Part shown: positions 55,825 to 64,000 of the stretch, piece after piece
How the letters are laid out: each line of letters starts with the position of its first letter
How positions within the stretch are numbered: the first letter of the stretch is position 1
From: Bacteroidota bacterium
Lineage (GTDB): Bacteria; Bacteroidota; Bacteroidia; Chitinophagales; Chitinophagaceae
Reading direction: 5' to 3'
Length of the DNA: 64,000 nucleotides
Assembly: GCA_028875875.1 (NCBI GenBank)
Contig: JAGWUV010000005.1
Location: forward strand, 1-64,000
Notes under the pieces: model-generated
Databases searched by the model: none
Told to the model about the DNA's origin: nothing
What the model saw: the letters and a program-made list of their open reading frames with translations, nothing else
Program-made: the position numbers and the translations under genes

Positions 55825-55894
55825 TCTATCCATAAAAGGCTGAGTAAAGTTTTAACACTTGAAGAAATTCAGCTGAAATTAAAAATTAGCAACA

Positions 55895-56362
55895 ATGCGT
55901 AAGGCACAAGCAAAAAAATTACCTCTGGCTCCCGATGGTCGTTTTAACGACAAACTGGTTACACGTTTTGTAAATAACTTAATGTGGCAGGGTAAAAAAA
56001 GTACTGCAATCAACATATTTTATGATGCAGTTGACAAAGTATCTAAAATTACCGGTGAAGACGGATATGAGGTTTGGAAAAAAGCGTTATTTAACGTAAC
56101 TCCTGCTGTAGAGGTACGTAGTCGTAGAATTGGTGGTGCTACATTCCAGATTCCTTCAGAAGTTCGTCCTGATAGAAAAGTTTCTTTGAGCATTAAATGG
56201 TTGATCCGTTATAGCCGCGAAAGAAACGGACGTACCATGGCTGATAAACTGGCTAACGAGATTGTAGCTGCTGCTAAAGGTGAAGGTGGTGCTTTCAAGA
56301 AAAAAGAAGATACACACCGTATGGCTGAAGCGAACAAAGCTTTCTCCCACTTTAAAGTGTAA
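55895..56362 (+). CDS. rpsG: Ribosomal protein uS7
   Basis: A 155-residue small-subunit head protein. Segments: [103 protein letters not shown]. Complete. It is followed by a terminator, so it forms a two-gene transcript with rpsL. Confidence 0.98.
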   Translation: MRKAQAKKLPLAPDGRFNDKLVTRFVNNLMWQGKKSTAINIFYDAVDKVSKITGEDGYEVWKKALFNVTPAVEVRSRRIGGATFQIPSEVRPDRKVSLSIKWLIRYSRERNGRTMADKLANEIVAAAKGEGGAFKKKEDTHRMAEANKAFSHFKV

Positions 56363-56384
56363 TTGGTTTCAATCCGAATATATT

Positions 56385-56412
56385 AAAGCCCTGCTACTGC
56401 GGGGCTTTGCTT
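56385..56412 (+). terminator. Terminator after rpsG
   Basis: AAAGCCCTGC, loop TACT, GCGGGGCTTT with one T-G pair, then GCTTTTT. It starts 22 bases after the rpsG stop and separates the rpsL-rpsG unit from fusA. Confidence 0.85.
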
Positions 56413-56531
56413 TTTATAGAAATGCTGCAAAGCAGGCGAAAGTACAAGTGAGTGACACAACCGGGCCGAGTAATAATCCTGCAGCCCGTAACCAAATTTT
56501 CCGCTGGTGGAATTAAATATTTGTCAACACC

Positions 56532-56560
56532 TTGTGTAATGCTCTAAATCCCTACCTTTG
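56532..56560 (+). promoter_or_regulatory. Promoter of fusA
   Basis: TTG at 56532-56534, 18 bases, TACCTTTG at 56553-56560; 32 bases before the fusA ATG. Confidence 0.7.
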
Positions 56561-56592
56561 CGGCTCGAAAAAATTTAAAACAAGAACTCTTT

Positions 56593-58743
56593 ATGGCGGA
56601 CTTGAGATTTCAACGCAACTTTGGTATTGCCGCTCACATTGATGCTGGTAAAACCACAACTACCGAGCGTATCCTGCGCTACACCGGTATGATTCATAAA
56701 ATTGGTGAAGTACACGATGGTGCTGCAACCACTGACTGGATGGAGCAGGAAAAAGAAAGAGGTATTACTATTACCTCTGCTGCGGTAAGCTGCCAGTGGA
56801 ACTTCCCAACAGTTTTGGGTAAAGCTACGCCTGATACTAAAAAATACTATTTCAACATTATCGATACTCCGGGTCACGTGGATTTTACCGTTGAGGTAGA
56901 ACGTTCCATGCGTGTACTGGATGGTTTGATCGCTTTGTTCAGTGCGGTGGATGGTGTAGAACCTCAATCTGAAACTGTTTGGCGTCAGGCTAACCGTTAT
57001 AAAGTTCCACGTATTGGTTTCGTAAATAAAATGGACCGTTCCGGTGCCGACTTTTTAATGGTGGTTAACCAGGTTAGGGAAATGCTGGGTGCTAAAGCTG
57101 TGCCTTTGCAATTACCTATAGGTGCTGAAGATAATTTTAAAGGTGTGGTTGACCTGATTAAAATGAAAGGTATCATTTGGCACATGGAAACAGAAGGAAT
57201 GACCTTCGATGAAATTCCTGTTCCGGAAGATATGATAGAAGAAACAAATGAGTGGAGACAAAACCTGGTAGAAGCAGTTGCAGAATATGATGAGGCTTTG
57301 TTAGAGAAATTTTTTGAGGATCCTAACAGTATCACAGAAGATGAAATGCATGAGGCGATTCGTAAAGCAACTATCGACCTAAGCATCGTTCCTATGATGT
57401 GTGGTTCTTCTTTCAAAAACAAAGGTGTACAAACCGCATTGGATGCTGTTTGTCGTTACCTGCCTTCTCCTGTTGATATTGAAGATACAGTAGGTACTGA
57501 TCCCGATAATGGAGAACAAATTGTTCGTAAGGCAGATGCAAAAGAACCCTTCTCAGCATTGGCCTTCAAAATTATGACCGATCCTTTCGTGGGTCGTTTG
57601 GCCTTCTTCCGTTGTTACAGCGGACATTTGGATGCAGGTTCTTATGTATTGAATGTTCGTAGTGGTAAGAAAGAGCGTATCAGCCGTATCATGAAGATGT
57701 TTGCTAATAAGCAAAATCCGATCGATTTTATCGAAGCGGGAGATATTGCTGCAGCTGTAGGTTTTAAGGAAATTAAAACGGGTGATACGTTGTGCGATGA
57801 GAACCATCCTATCGTGTTAGAGAACATGTTCATTCCTGAGCCGGTGATCGCTGTTGCAGTTGAGCCTAAAACTCAGGCCGATGTAGATAAGATGGGTATG
57901 GCTATTGCCAAATTAGTAGAAGAAGATCCTACATTACGTGTAAATACAGATGAAGATACAGGTCAAACGATCCTTCGTGGTATGGGTGAGTTACACCTGG
58001 AGATCATCATCGACCGTATGCGTCGTGAGTTTAAAGTAGAAGTAAACCAAGGTGCGCCACAGGTAGCTTATAAAGAATCTTTTGGAACAACCATTCAACA
58101 CCGCGAAGTATTGAAAAAGCAATCTGGTGGTCGTGGTAAGTTCGCCGATATTCAATTTGAAATCGGGCCTGCCGATGAAGAGTGGCTGAAGGAAAATGAA
58201 GGAAAACATTTCCAATTCGTGAATGATATTTTCGGTGGATCTATTCCTAAAGAATTCATTCCTGCCATCATCAAAGGTTTTGAAACAGCGATGTCTACTG
58301 GTGTGTTAGCAGGATACCCTGTGAACAACATGAAGATCCGCATATTTGATGGTAGCTACCATGATGTGGATTCTGATGCAATGTCATTTGAATTGTGTGC
58401 CAAATCCGGCTTCCGCGAGGCAGGTCGCAAAGCAAAGCCAACATTGCTTGAGCCGATCATGAAAGTAGAAGTGTTAACTCCAGATCAATATATGGGTGAT
58501 GTAACGGGTGATCTGAACCGCCGTCGTGGTATGCTGGAAGGTATGGATAGCCGTGCCAATCTGCAGGTGATCAAGGCTAAAGTGCCATTGAGTGAAATGT
58601 TCGGTTATGTAACACAATTAAGATCTTTATCTTCAGGTCGTGCCACTTCAACTATGGAGTTCTCTCATTATTCTCCGGCACCAAACAACATTGCTGAAGA
58701 AGTAATCGCTAAGAACAAAGGAAAGGTTAAGGTAGAAGACTAA
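56593..58743 (+). CDS. fusA: Elongation factor G
   Basis: A 716-residue translational GTPase that moves tRNAs and mRNA through the ribosome. G motifs: [33 protein letters not shown] (switch), [17 protein letters not shown] and [11 protein letters not shown]. Domains II to V follow, ending [21 protein letters not shown]. In the normal str-cluster position after rpsG but with its own promoter and terminator. Confidence 0.98.
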   Translation: MADLRFQRNFGIAAHIDAGKTTTTERILRYTGMIHKIGEVHDGAATTDWMEQEKERGITITSAAVSCQWNFPTVLGKATPDTKKYYFNIIDTPGHVDFTVEVERSMRVLDGLIALFSAVDGVEPQSETVWRQANRYKVPRIGFVNKMDRSGADFLMVVNQVREMLGAKAVPLQLPIGAEDNFKGVVDLIKMKGIIWHMETEGMTFDEIPVPEDMIEETNEWRQNLVEAVAEYDEALLEKFFEDPNSITEDEMHEAIRKATIDLSIVPMMCGSSFKNKGVQTALDAVCRYLPSPVDIEDTVGTDPDNGEQIVRKADAKEPFSALAFKIMTDPFVGRLAFFRCYSGHLDAGSYVLNVRSGKKERISRIMKMFANKQNPIDFIEAGDIAAAVGFKEIKTGDTLCDENHPIVLENMFIPEPVIAVAVEPKTQADVDKMGMAIAKLVEEDPTLRVNTDEDTGQTILRGMGELHLEIIIDRMRREFKVEVNQGAPQVAYKESFGTTIQHREVLKKQSGGRGKFADIQFEIGPADEEWLKENEGKHFQFVNDIFGGSIPKEFIPAIIKGFETAMSTGVLAGYPVNNMKIRIFDGSYHDVDSDAMSFELCAKSGFREAGRKAKPTLLEPIMKVEVLTPDQYMGDVTGDLNRRRGMLEGMDSRANLQVIKAKVPLSEMFGYVTQLRSLSSGRATSTMEFSHYSPAPNNIAEEVIAKNKGKVKVED

Positions 58744-58763
58744 TTGATCCTTTAAGAATAATT

Positions 58764-58796
58764 AAAGCCCCGTTCAATTTAGAGCGGGGCTTTTTC
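58764..58796 (+). terminator. Terminator after fusA
   Basis: AAAGCCCCG at 58764-58772 pairs with CGGGGCTTT at 58785-58793, with partial extra pairing inside the loop, then TTTC. It begins 20 bases after the stop. Confidence 0.88.
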
Positions 58797-58824
58797 GTTT
58801 CATATTGAAAGATTATTTTACGGC

Positions 58825-60156
58825 ATGTTTCGAAACTTTTTATTGGAAAAATGTATCCTTCCTTTGGGTGATAGATTCTCAGGATCCGGTTTTATGAATG
58901 AGTTACAATACTGGCGCAGTGAAGTAGGAAAGCTTGATCCGGCGGGTTTGAAACATTTGCAAAAAGAAAGGCTCAGCCGTTTGCTGAAACATGCTGTTAC
59001 TCAAATTCCGTACTATCGGAATCTTTCCATTTCACTGACCAATGATCCTTATGCTGATATCAGGCAATTCCCTGTCATGCATAAAAACCTGATGAAACAA
59101 CATATCGATGAACTGTATGTAGGAGATAGATCGAAGATGATTGTAGAAAAGAGTAGCGGTTCTTCCGGAATTCAAGGCGAAGTATATATGACTCTTGATG
59201 AAAATAGGCGCTACCAGGCGGTTCAAACTTTTTTGTGGGAGTGGAGTGGCTATAGAATGGGCATGCCCATGATGCAGACCGGGATGACCTTGAAAAGAGG
59301 TTTGATCAAAGGCGCAAAGGATTTTTTGTTTCAAACGCATTATGTAAATGCATTTGAGCTGGAATACGGAAAAATGGTGGCAGAACTGCAAATGGCACAT
59401 CGTAAAGGCTGTAGTTATTTTGGTGGTTATGCATCATCGCTCAATGTATATGCAGAGGCCGCAAAGAAAGCAGGGATTGATTTGCATTTTAAGGGAGTGA
59501 TCGCCTGGGGGGATAAATTATTTGACCATTACAAGAAAAATATTGCTGGGGCTTTTGGAAATCCTATCATTACTGAATTATATGGCACCACGGAAGGTTT
59601 TGTCATCAGCGGAACCTGTGAGGGGAGCAATCATCACCAGCTGTCACCGCAAACATTTATTGAATTATTAGATAAAGATGGGAACGAGGTGCAGCCGGGT
59701 GAAAGAGGCTTTGTTGTGGCTACCCGTTTGGATGCCTTTTCTTTCCCATTGATAAGGTTTTATACAGGCGATATTGCTGTAAAAGAGGATGCTGCTGTGC
59801 AATGCTCTTGCGGGAGGGCTTTTCCTTTGCTCAGGAAAATTATTGGAAGAGATACCGATATTATTCATACTCCTTCGGGGAAAGCCCTGATCGTTCACTT
59901 TTTTACCGGCATCCTGGAGCATTTTGAAGAGATAAAGCAGTTTAAAGTAATTCAACGGGTAAAAGAGGAAATAGAAATAGAATATATTCCTGCAACCAAT
60001 TGTAATGAAGAAGTGTTACAAATGGTTCAATCTGTTATTTACGAAAAGGCCAATGAAGTTTTCCCCATTCGGTTCAAGCAAGTCCAAAATATAGCTGTAA
60101 CAGCATCGGGTAAGCCCCAGATTATACAAAACCTGGTGGCTGAAAAGTTGGTGTGA
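58825..60156 (+). CDS. Adenylate-forming enzyme, PaaK/CapK-like
   Basis: A 443-residue protein of the phenylacetate-CoA ligase / capsule CapK group. ATP/AMP motifs: VEKSSGSSGIQGEVYMT, ITELYGTTEGF, FPLIRFYTGDIAV and GRDTDIIHTPSGKAL; CSCGRAFPLL is a Cys pair common in the family. No signal or membrane segment. It lies between fusA and rpsJ, which are usually neighbours, with 81 bases and a terminator before it and a promoter for rpsJ just after. Substrate unknown; capsule-like or aryl-CoA roles are both possible. Composition is like its neighbours. Confidence 0.85.
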   Translation: MFRNFLLEKCILPLGDRFSGSGFMNELQYWRSEVGKLDPAGLKHLQKERLSRLLKHAVTQIPYYRNLSISLTNDPYADIRQFPVMHKNLMKQHIDELYVGDRSKMIVEKSSGSSGIQGEVYMTLDENRRYQAVQTFLWEWSGYRMGMPMMQTGMTLKRGLIKGAKDFLFQTHYVNAFELEYGKMVAELQMAHRKGCSYFGGYASSLNVYAEAAKKAGIDLHFKGVIAWGDKLFDHYKKNIAGAFGNPIITELYGTTEGFVISGTCEGSNHHQLSPQTFIELLDKDGNEVQPGERGFVVATRLDAFSFPLIRFYTGDIAVKEDAAVQCSCGRAFPLLRKIIGRDTDIIHTPSGKALIVHFFTGILEHFEEIKQFKVIQRVKEEIEIEYIPATNCNEEVLQMVQSVIYEKANEVFPIRFKQVQNIAVTASGKPQIIQNLVAEKLV

Positions 60157-60217
60157 TGGCAGTTTTCAAGGTTTTTGTCCAAAAAGGGGAAAATTTCTTA
60201 AAAATATTTTCATTTTT

Positions 60218-60248
60218 CTTGCCTATTCACTTTCACCCCCTTACCTTT
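60218..60248 (+). promoter_or_regulatory. Promoter of the S10 cluster
   Basis: TTG at 60218-60220, 20 bases, TACCTTTG at 60241-60248; 31 bases before the rpsJ ATG and 62 bases after the stop of the PaaK-like gene. Confidence 0.8.
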
Positions 60249-60279
60249 GCAACCCCAATGGGAAAATTGGGTTACGATT

Positions 60280-60585
60280 ATGTCTCAGCGAATCAGAATA
60301 AAATTACAGTCTTACGATCACAACCTGGTAGATAAATCTGCCGAGAAAATTGTGAAAACAGTACGCAGTACCGGTGCAGTAGTTACAGGTCCAATTCCTT
60401 TGCCTACACGCAAAAGAATTTTCACTGTTCTTCGTTCACCACACGTTAACAAGAAAAGCCGTGAGCAATTCCAATTATGTACGCATAAGCGTTTATTGGA
60501 TATCTACACTTCTTCTTCAAGAACTGTTGATGCTCTGAGTAAGTTGGATTTACCTTCTGGTGTTGAGGTTGAAATCAAAGCCTGA
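60280..60585 (+). CDS. rpsJ: Ribosomal protein uS10
   Basis: A 101-residue protein. Conserved segments: [59 protein letters not shown] and [11 protein letters not shown]. It has a role in the ribosome head and in Nus-dependent antitermination. The ATG at 60280 (MSQRIRI) is the normal start; the open frame upstream runs through the promoter. An unusually long gap follows before rplC. Confidence 0.98.
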   Translation: MSQRIRIKLQSYDHNLVDKSAEKIVKTVRSTGAVVTGPIPLPTRKRIFTVLRSPHVNKKSREQFQLCTHKRLLDIYTSSSRTVDALSKLDLPSGVEVEIKA

Positions 60586-60881
60586 TAAGTTAATCTCGAT
60601 AGTGAGATAACTGATCAATAAGTTCTTAATCATAATTTCTGTCATCTCTCAATTCCGGTATACGGGAAAAAAGAGCTCTGATTAAAATACAAATGATCTT
60701 GGTTTTGAAAAAGCTAAGATCGAAACATATAAACAGGCCCTTCGAGGTTTGTTTGCTGCCGGTACTTCCCCTTCCACATGGAAAACAACGGAAAAGGTCG
60801 GTAGAAAACAAGGATTGACTCATGCAATTTTTCATCAGCATGATGTCCTCAATACCTCAGCGGGGCATAAACCGCAACAAG
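60586..60881 (+). other. Long spacer between rpsJ and rplC
   Basis: 296 bases without a convincing gene, where ribosomal operons usually have a few tens. A small hairpin is possible at 60695-60721 (GATCTT / AAGATC). No strong terminator or TAnnTTTG promoter was seen. It may hold a structured leader or an extra promoter for rplC. Confidence 0.5.
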
Positions 60882-61499
60882 ATGAAAGGTATAATTGGTA
60901 AAAAAATCGGGATGACCAGCGTCTTCTCAGCAGATGGCAAGCAAACTGCTTGTACCATCATTGAAGCTGGTCCTAACGTTGTAACACAAGTTAAGACTAA
61001 AGATTCTGACGGTTACAGCGCACTTCAGTTAGCATTTGGCGACAAAAAAGAAAAGCACTCCACAAAAGCTGAATTAAATCACTTCGCGAAAGCACAAACA
61101 GCCGCCAAAAAATTCGTTAAAGAATTTCGTGATTATTCAATAGAAAAAGCATTAGGCGAAACTATCACCGTAGACATTTTTGCTGAAGGCGAAAAGGTTG
61201 AGGTAGTAGGTACCACAAAAGGTAAGGGTTTCCAAGGTGTTGTAAAACGTCATGGTTTCTCTGGTGTGGGTGAGCAATCTCACGGTCAGCATGATCGTCA
61301 GAGAGCTCCGGGTTCTATCGGCGGTTCTTCTTATCCTTCAAGAGTATTTAAAGGGATGAGAATGGCTGGCCGTATGGGCGGTGACAGGGTGAAAATGAAA
61401 GGATTGAAAGTGGTTAAAATTTTCCCTGAAAAGAATTATATCCTTATCAGCGGTTCAGTTCCGGGTCACAACGGTTCTATCGTTTTAATCCAAAAGTAA
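60882..61499 (+). CDS. rplC: Ribosomal protein uL3
   Basis: A 205-residue large-subunit protein starting [15 protein letters not shown], with [34 protein letters not shown] (methylated-Gln region) and the GPVPG-like end [14 protein letters not shown]. The ATG at 60882 is the conserved start; the 20-residue in-frame extension upstream is not conserved sequence. Confidence 0.98.
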   Translation: MKGIIGKKIGMTSVFSADGKQTACTIIEAGPNVVTQVKTKDSDGYSALQLAFGDKKEKHSTKAELNHFAKAQTAAKKFVKEFRDYSIEKALGETITVDIFAEGEKVEVVGTTKGKGFQGVVKRHGFSGVGEQSHGQHDRQRAPGSIGGSSYPSRVFKGMRMAGRMGGDRVKMKGLKVVKIFPEKNYILISGSVPGHNGSIVLIQK

Positions 61500-61520
61500 T
61501 CACACTTTAATTGAAAGACA

Positions 61521-62153
61521 ATGCAAGTAGATGTTTTAAATATAAAAGGACAAAAAACCGGCAGAACAGTTGAGTTGCCCGAAGAAGTGTTTGGTGTTGA
61601 GCCTAACGATCACGTAATCTATCTGGCTGTAAAGCAATATTTAGCTGCTGCCCGTCAAGGTACACACAAAGTAAAAACACGTGCCGAAGTACATGGTGCT
61701 AGCCGTAAGTTACATAAACAAAAAGGTACGGGTGGTTCTCGTAAAGGTAATATCCGTAACCCTTTATATAAGGGTGGTGGTACTATCTTCGGACCTAAAC
61801 CTCATGGTTATGATTTCAAATTGAACCGTAAGGTGAAAGATCTTGCTAAGATCTCTGCACTTAGCTATAAAGCAAAAGAAGCTGCAATTGTTGTAGTGGA
61901 AGATATGAACCTCGAAACTCCTAAAACAAAACAAGTTGTAGAAGTAATGAAGGGTTTGAATGTATCTGATAAGAAAACATTGTTCGTGTTACCAGAATAT
62001 AACGACAATGTTTACCTGAGTACACGTAACATTCCTAACATCGCAAGTACTTTATTGGCTGATATCAATACATACGATATTGTTAATGCAGATGTATTGG
62101 TATTAACTGAAAATGCAGCGAAAATTTTTGCAGACGAAACTGCAGAAGCTTAA
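61521..62153 (+). CDS. rplD: Ribosomal protein uL4
   Basis: A 210-residue protein with the extended tunnel loop (RQGTHKVKTRAEVHGASRKLHKQKGTGGSRKGNIRNP, GGGTIFGPKPHGYDFKLN). In E. coli L4 also represses its own operon. It follows rplC by 21 bases. Confidence 0.97.
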   Translation: MQVDVLNIKGQKTGRTVELPEEVFGVEPNDHVIYLAVKQYLAAARQGTHKVKTRAEVHGASRKLHKQKGTGGSRKGNIRNPLYKGGGTIFGPKPHGYDFKLNRKVKDLAKISALSYKAKEAAIVVVEDMNLETPKTKQVVEVMKGLNVSDKKTLFVLPEYNDNVYLSTRNIPNIASTLLADINTYDIVNADVLVLTENAAKIFADETAEA

Positions 62154-62179
62154 TTGAAAAACGTTTCAACTGAAATACA

Positions 62180-62479
62180 ATGAAACTGACAGAAGTTTTA
62201 GTAAAGCCCATTTTAACAGAGAAAGCAAATGCTCAGCAGGAAAAACTGAGAAGATATGCATTCAAAGTAAATCGTAAGGCGAATAAACTGGAAATTAAAA
62301 AAGCGGTGGAAGAGTTTTATGGTGTGAATGTAATTGATGTAAACACTGCAGTTGTTCCCGGGAAAAACAAAACCCGCTATACAAAAGCCGGATTTATACA
62401 GGGACAAAAACCTGCTTACAAAAAAGCACTGGTAACTGTAGCCGAAGGTGAAACAATCGACTTATACGCAAATATTTAA
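62180..62479 (+). CDS. rplW: Ribosomal protein uL23
   Basis: A 99-residue protein at the tunnel exit (LVKPILTEKAN, KLRRYAFKVNRKANKLEIKKAVEEFYGVNVIDVNT). It offers the docking site for trigger factor and SRP. Starts 26 bases after rplD. Confidence 0.97.
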   Translation: MKLTEVLVKPILTEKANAQQEKLRRYAFKVNRKANKLEIKKAVEEFYGVNVIDVNTAVVPGKNKTRYTKAGFIQGQKPAYKKALVTVAEGETIDLYANI

Positions 62480-62525
62480 TTATAGTAAGCGAAGCTGAAA
62501 ATTTCGCGATAAAAGAAGAAAAATT

Positions 62526-63365
62526 ATGGCATTAAAAAAGTACAAACCAATGACCGCCGGCACACGCTGGAGAATTGGTAATGCTTATGCTGAAATTACT
62601 ACCAATGAGCCTGAGAAGAGCTTATTGGAGCCTGTAAAGAAAACAGGTGGTCGTAACGCCCAGGGCCGTCGTTCTATGCGTTACATCGGTGGTGGACACA
62701 AAAAACACTATCGTATCATCGATTTCAAGCGTAATAAACACAATGTTGAAGCTACAGTAGCCTCTATTGAATACGATCCAAACCGTACTGCATTCATCGC
62801 GTTATTGCAATATGCAGATGGTGAAAAAAGATACATTCTTGCTCCTCAGGGTTTGCAAGTAGGTGCTAAAGTAATTGCAGGTGATGCAGTTGCTCCTGAA
62901 ATTGGTAATGCATTGCAAATGAAGAATATGCCTTTGGGTACTATGATTCACAACATTGAAATGCAGCCAGGTCAGGGTGGTAAACTGGCAAGAAGTGCAG
63001 GTGCTTCTGCTCAGTTGGCCAACAAAGAAGAGAAATATGCTGTATTGAAAATGCCAAGTGGTGAATTGAGAAAAGTATTGATCAATTGCTTTGCTACTGT
63101 TGGTGTTGTTTCAAACAGTGATCATAACCTGGAAACTGCTGGTAAAGCCGGTGTGAACAGGTGGAAAGGTATTCGTCCTCGTAACCGTGGTGTTGCCATG
63201 AACCCAGTAGATCACCCAATGGGTGGTGGTGAAGGTAAAGCTTCTGGCGGTCATCCACGCAGCAGAACAGGTAAGTACGCTAAAGGAGAGAAAACAAGAA
63301 CCAAAGGAAAAGGCAGTGATAAATTAATTATCCAGCGCCGCGATGGTAAAAAATTAACTAAGTAA
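62526..63365 (+). CDS. rplB: Ribosomal protein uL2
   Basis: A 279-residue protein needed for subunit joining and peptidyl-transferase structure. Segments: [56 protein letters not shown], and the C-terminal [32 protein letters not shown] with the conserved functional His. Confidence 0.98.
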   Translation: MALKKYKPMTAGTRWRIGNAYAEITTNEPEKSLLEPVKKTGGRNAQGRRSMRYIGGGHKKHYRIIDFKRNKHNVEATVASIEYDPNRTAFIALLQYADGEKRYILAPQGLQVGAKVIAGDAVAPEIGNALQMKNMPLGTMIHNIEMQPGQGGKLARSAGASAQLANKEEKYAVLKMPSGELRKVLINCFATVGVVSNSDHNLETAGKAGVNRWKGIRPRNRGVAMNPVDHPMGGGEGKASGGHPRSRTGKYAKGEKTRTKGKGSDKLIIQRRDGKKLTK

Positions 63366-63426
63366 TTCTATTGTTAAAATATTCTGGTTGAAAAACCAGG
63401 AGAATCAACAGGAAAAATAAACAACT

Positions 63427-63696
63427 ATGGGTCGTTCGATTAAAAAAGGTCCTTACGTAGATCATAACTTGGATGGTAAGGTAACTGCAATGAATGATGG
63501 TAAAGCAAAGAAAGGTGTTATCAAAACATGGAGTCGTCGCAGCACTATCACTCCTGATTTTGTAGGCCACACTTTTGCTGTACATAACGGGAATAAATTC
63601 ATCCCGGTTTATGTAACAGAATTCATGGTAGGACACAAATTAGGTGAATTTGCTCCTACAAGGAACTTTAAAGGTCATTCAGGACAAAAGAAATAA
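63427..63696 (+). CDS. rpsS: Ribosomal protein uS19
   Basis: An 89-residue protein ([66 protein letters not shown]). Complete. It is followed by an 81-base gap filled by a heptamer-built palindrome before rplV. Confidence 0.98.
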   Translation: MGRSIKKGPYVDHNLDGKVTAMNDGKAKKGVIKTWSRRSTITPDFVGHTFAVHNGNKFIPVYVTEFMVGHKLGEFAPTRNFKGHSGQKK

Positions 63697-63699
63697 ATC

Positions 63700-63769
63700 G
63701 TTTAACGTTCAAAGTTTAAGGCTTAAGGTTGGGTAACCAACATTAAACTTCAAACCTGAAACTTGAAAC
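63700..63769 (+). repeat. Palindrome of ten 7-base units between rpsS and rplV
   Basis: Ten consecutive 7-mers. The first four are of GTTTNNN type (GTTTAAC, GTTCAAA, GTTTAAG, GCTTAAG), the central pair is GTTGGGT and AACCAAC, and the last four are of NNNAAAC type (ATTAAAC, TTCAAAC, CTGAAAC, TTGAAAC). The two halves are inverted, so a long imperfect hairpin can form. The element begins three bases after the rpsS stop and ends 8 bases before the rplV ATG. Confidence 0.8.
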
Positions 63770-63777
63770 TCAATAAA

Positions 63778-64000
63778 ATGGAAGCAGTAGCAAAACTGAA
63801 AAATTATCCCACAGGTCCCCGCAAAATGCGTTTGCTGGCTGATGTGATCAGAGGTATGGAAGTGGAGAAAGCATTGGCAATTTTAGAATACCATCCTCAG
63901 CACAATGCCACACCTTTGGCTAAATTATTGAAGAGCGCTATCAGCAACTGGGAGCAAAAGAACGGTGGTTCAAATGCAGCAGACAGCAGCCTGGTAGTTA
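63778..64000 (+). CDS. rplV: Ribosomal protein uL22, partial at window end
   Basis: The frame from the ATG at 63778 runs off the window after about 74 codons. It begins [20 protein letters not shown] and includes [18 protein letters not shown] and [15 protein letters not shown], matching the N-terminal part of L22, which lines the exit tunnel. This is the expected gene after rpsS. Confidence 0.95.
   Translation, partial: MEAVAKLKNYPTGPRKMRLLADVIRGMEVEKALAILEYHPQHNATPLAKLLKSAISNWEQKNGGSNAADSSLVV

Noticed and set aside
60626-60841. 71-codon minus-strand frame in the rpsJ-rplC spacer
   Set aside because: Cys/Phe-rich sequence with no signal, domain or promoter, running against a ribosomal operon.

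Overview
The window reads as chromosomal DNA from a member of the Bacteroidota, most likely of the Chitinophagaceae type. The evidence is a SusC/SusD pair with glycoside hydrolases, a split hybrid-two-component-like sensor and regulator, Bacteroidota-only families (GLPGLI-like, DUF4293-like), few Shine-Dalgarno sequences, and several promoters of the Bacteroidota form (TTG or TTTG, about 20 bases, then TAnnTTTG). No tRNA, rRNA or CRISPR array was seen. Assignments rest on reading motifs and family resemblance; no database search was run.

Layout. 1-2160: very AT-rich, probably acquired DNA. It holds an insertion-sequence end with four 24-bp repeats, a tyrosine recombinase stump and a membrane-tethered MutS-like ATPase. 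2186-4186: a minus-strand operon with two single-heme c-type cytochromes around an outer-membrane porin-like barrel. 4539-8503: an AraC-type response regulator and a periplasm-sensing histidine kinase as two adjacent genes. 8797-19697: the divergent arabinan utilisation operon (SusC, SusD, two GH51 arabinofuranosidases, two GH43 arabinanases) that this pair probably controls. 19801-23368: a PAP2 phosphatase, then a methionine-branch operon (transsulfuration enzyme and homoserine dehydrogenase) behind a SAM-I riboswitch with promoter, aptamer and terminator all visible.

23534-39375: uvrA, an RND efflux operon (TolC, RND pump with a His-rich loop, adaptor), a second PAP2 enzyme, an LtaS-like membrane sulfatase-fold protein, a GNAT enzyme, an M28 peptidase, a nitronate monooxygenase-like protein and a sugar nucleotidyltransferase. 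39602-55302: housekeeping genes (glyA, atpD-atpC, yidC, aroE, rdgB-like, ilvE) mixed with Bacteroidota small membrane and surface proteins, a TPR protein and a phosphosulfolactate synthase homologue.

55444-64000: the str and S10 ribosomal clusters (rpsL, rpsG, fusA, rpsJ, rplC, rplD, rplW, rplB, rpsS, start of rplV). Promoters and terminators cut this into separate transcription units, and a PaaK/CapK-like adenylate-forming enzyme sits between fusA and rpsJ.

I see no clear new defence or mobile system. The least explained structure is a set of three intergenic palindromes, two of them built from 7-base units, each just before the start codon of a gene lying downstream of another on the same strand (DUF4293 gene, atpC, rplV). 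Other points worth a second look are the SAM riboswitch's possible antiterminator pairing, a possible frameshift extension of the DUF4407 gene, and the split sensor/regulator.
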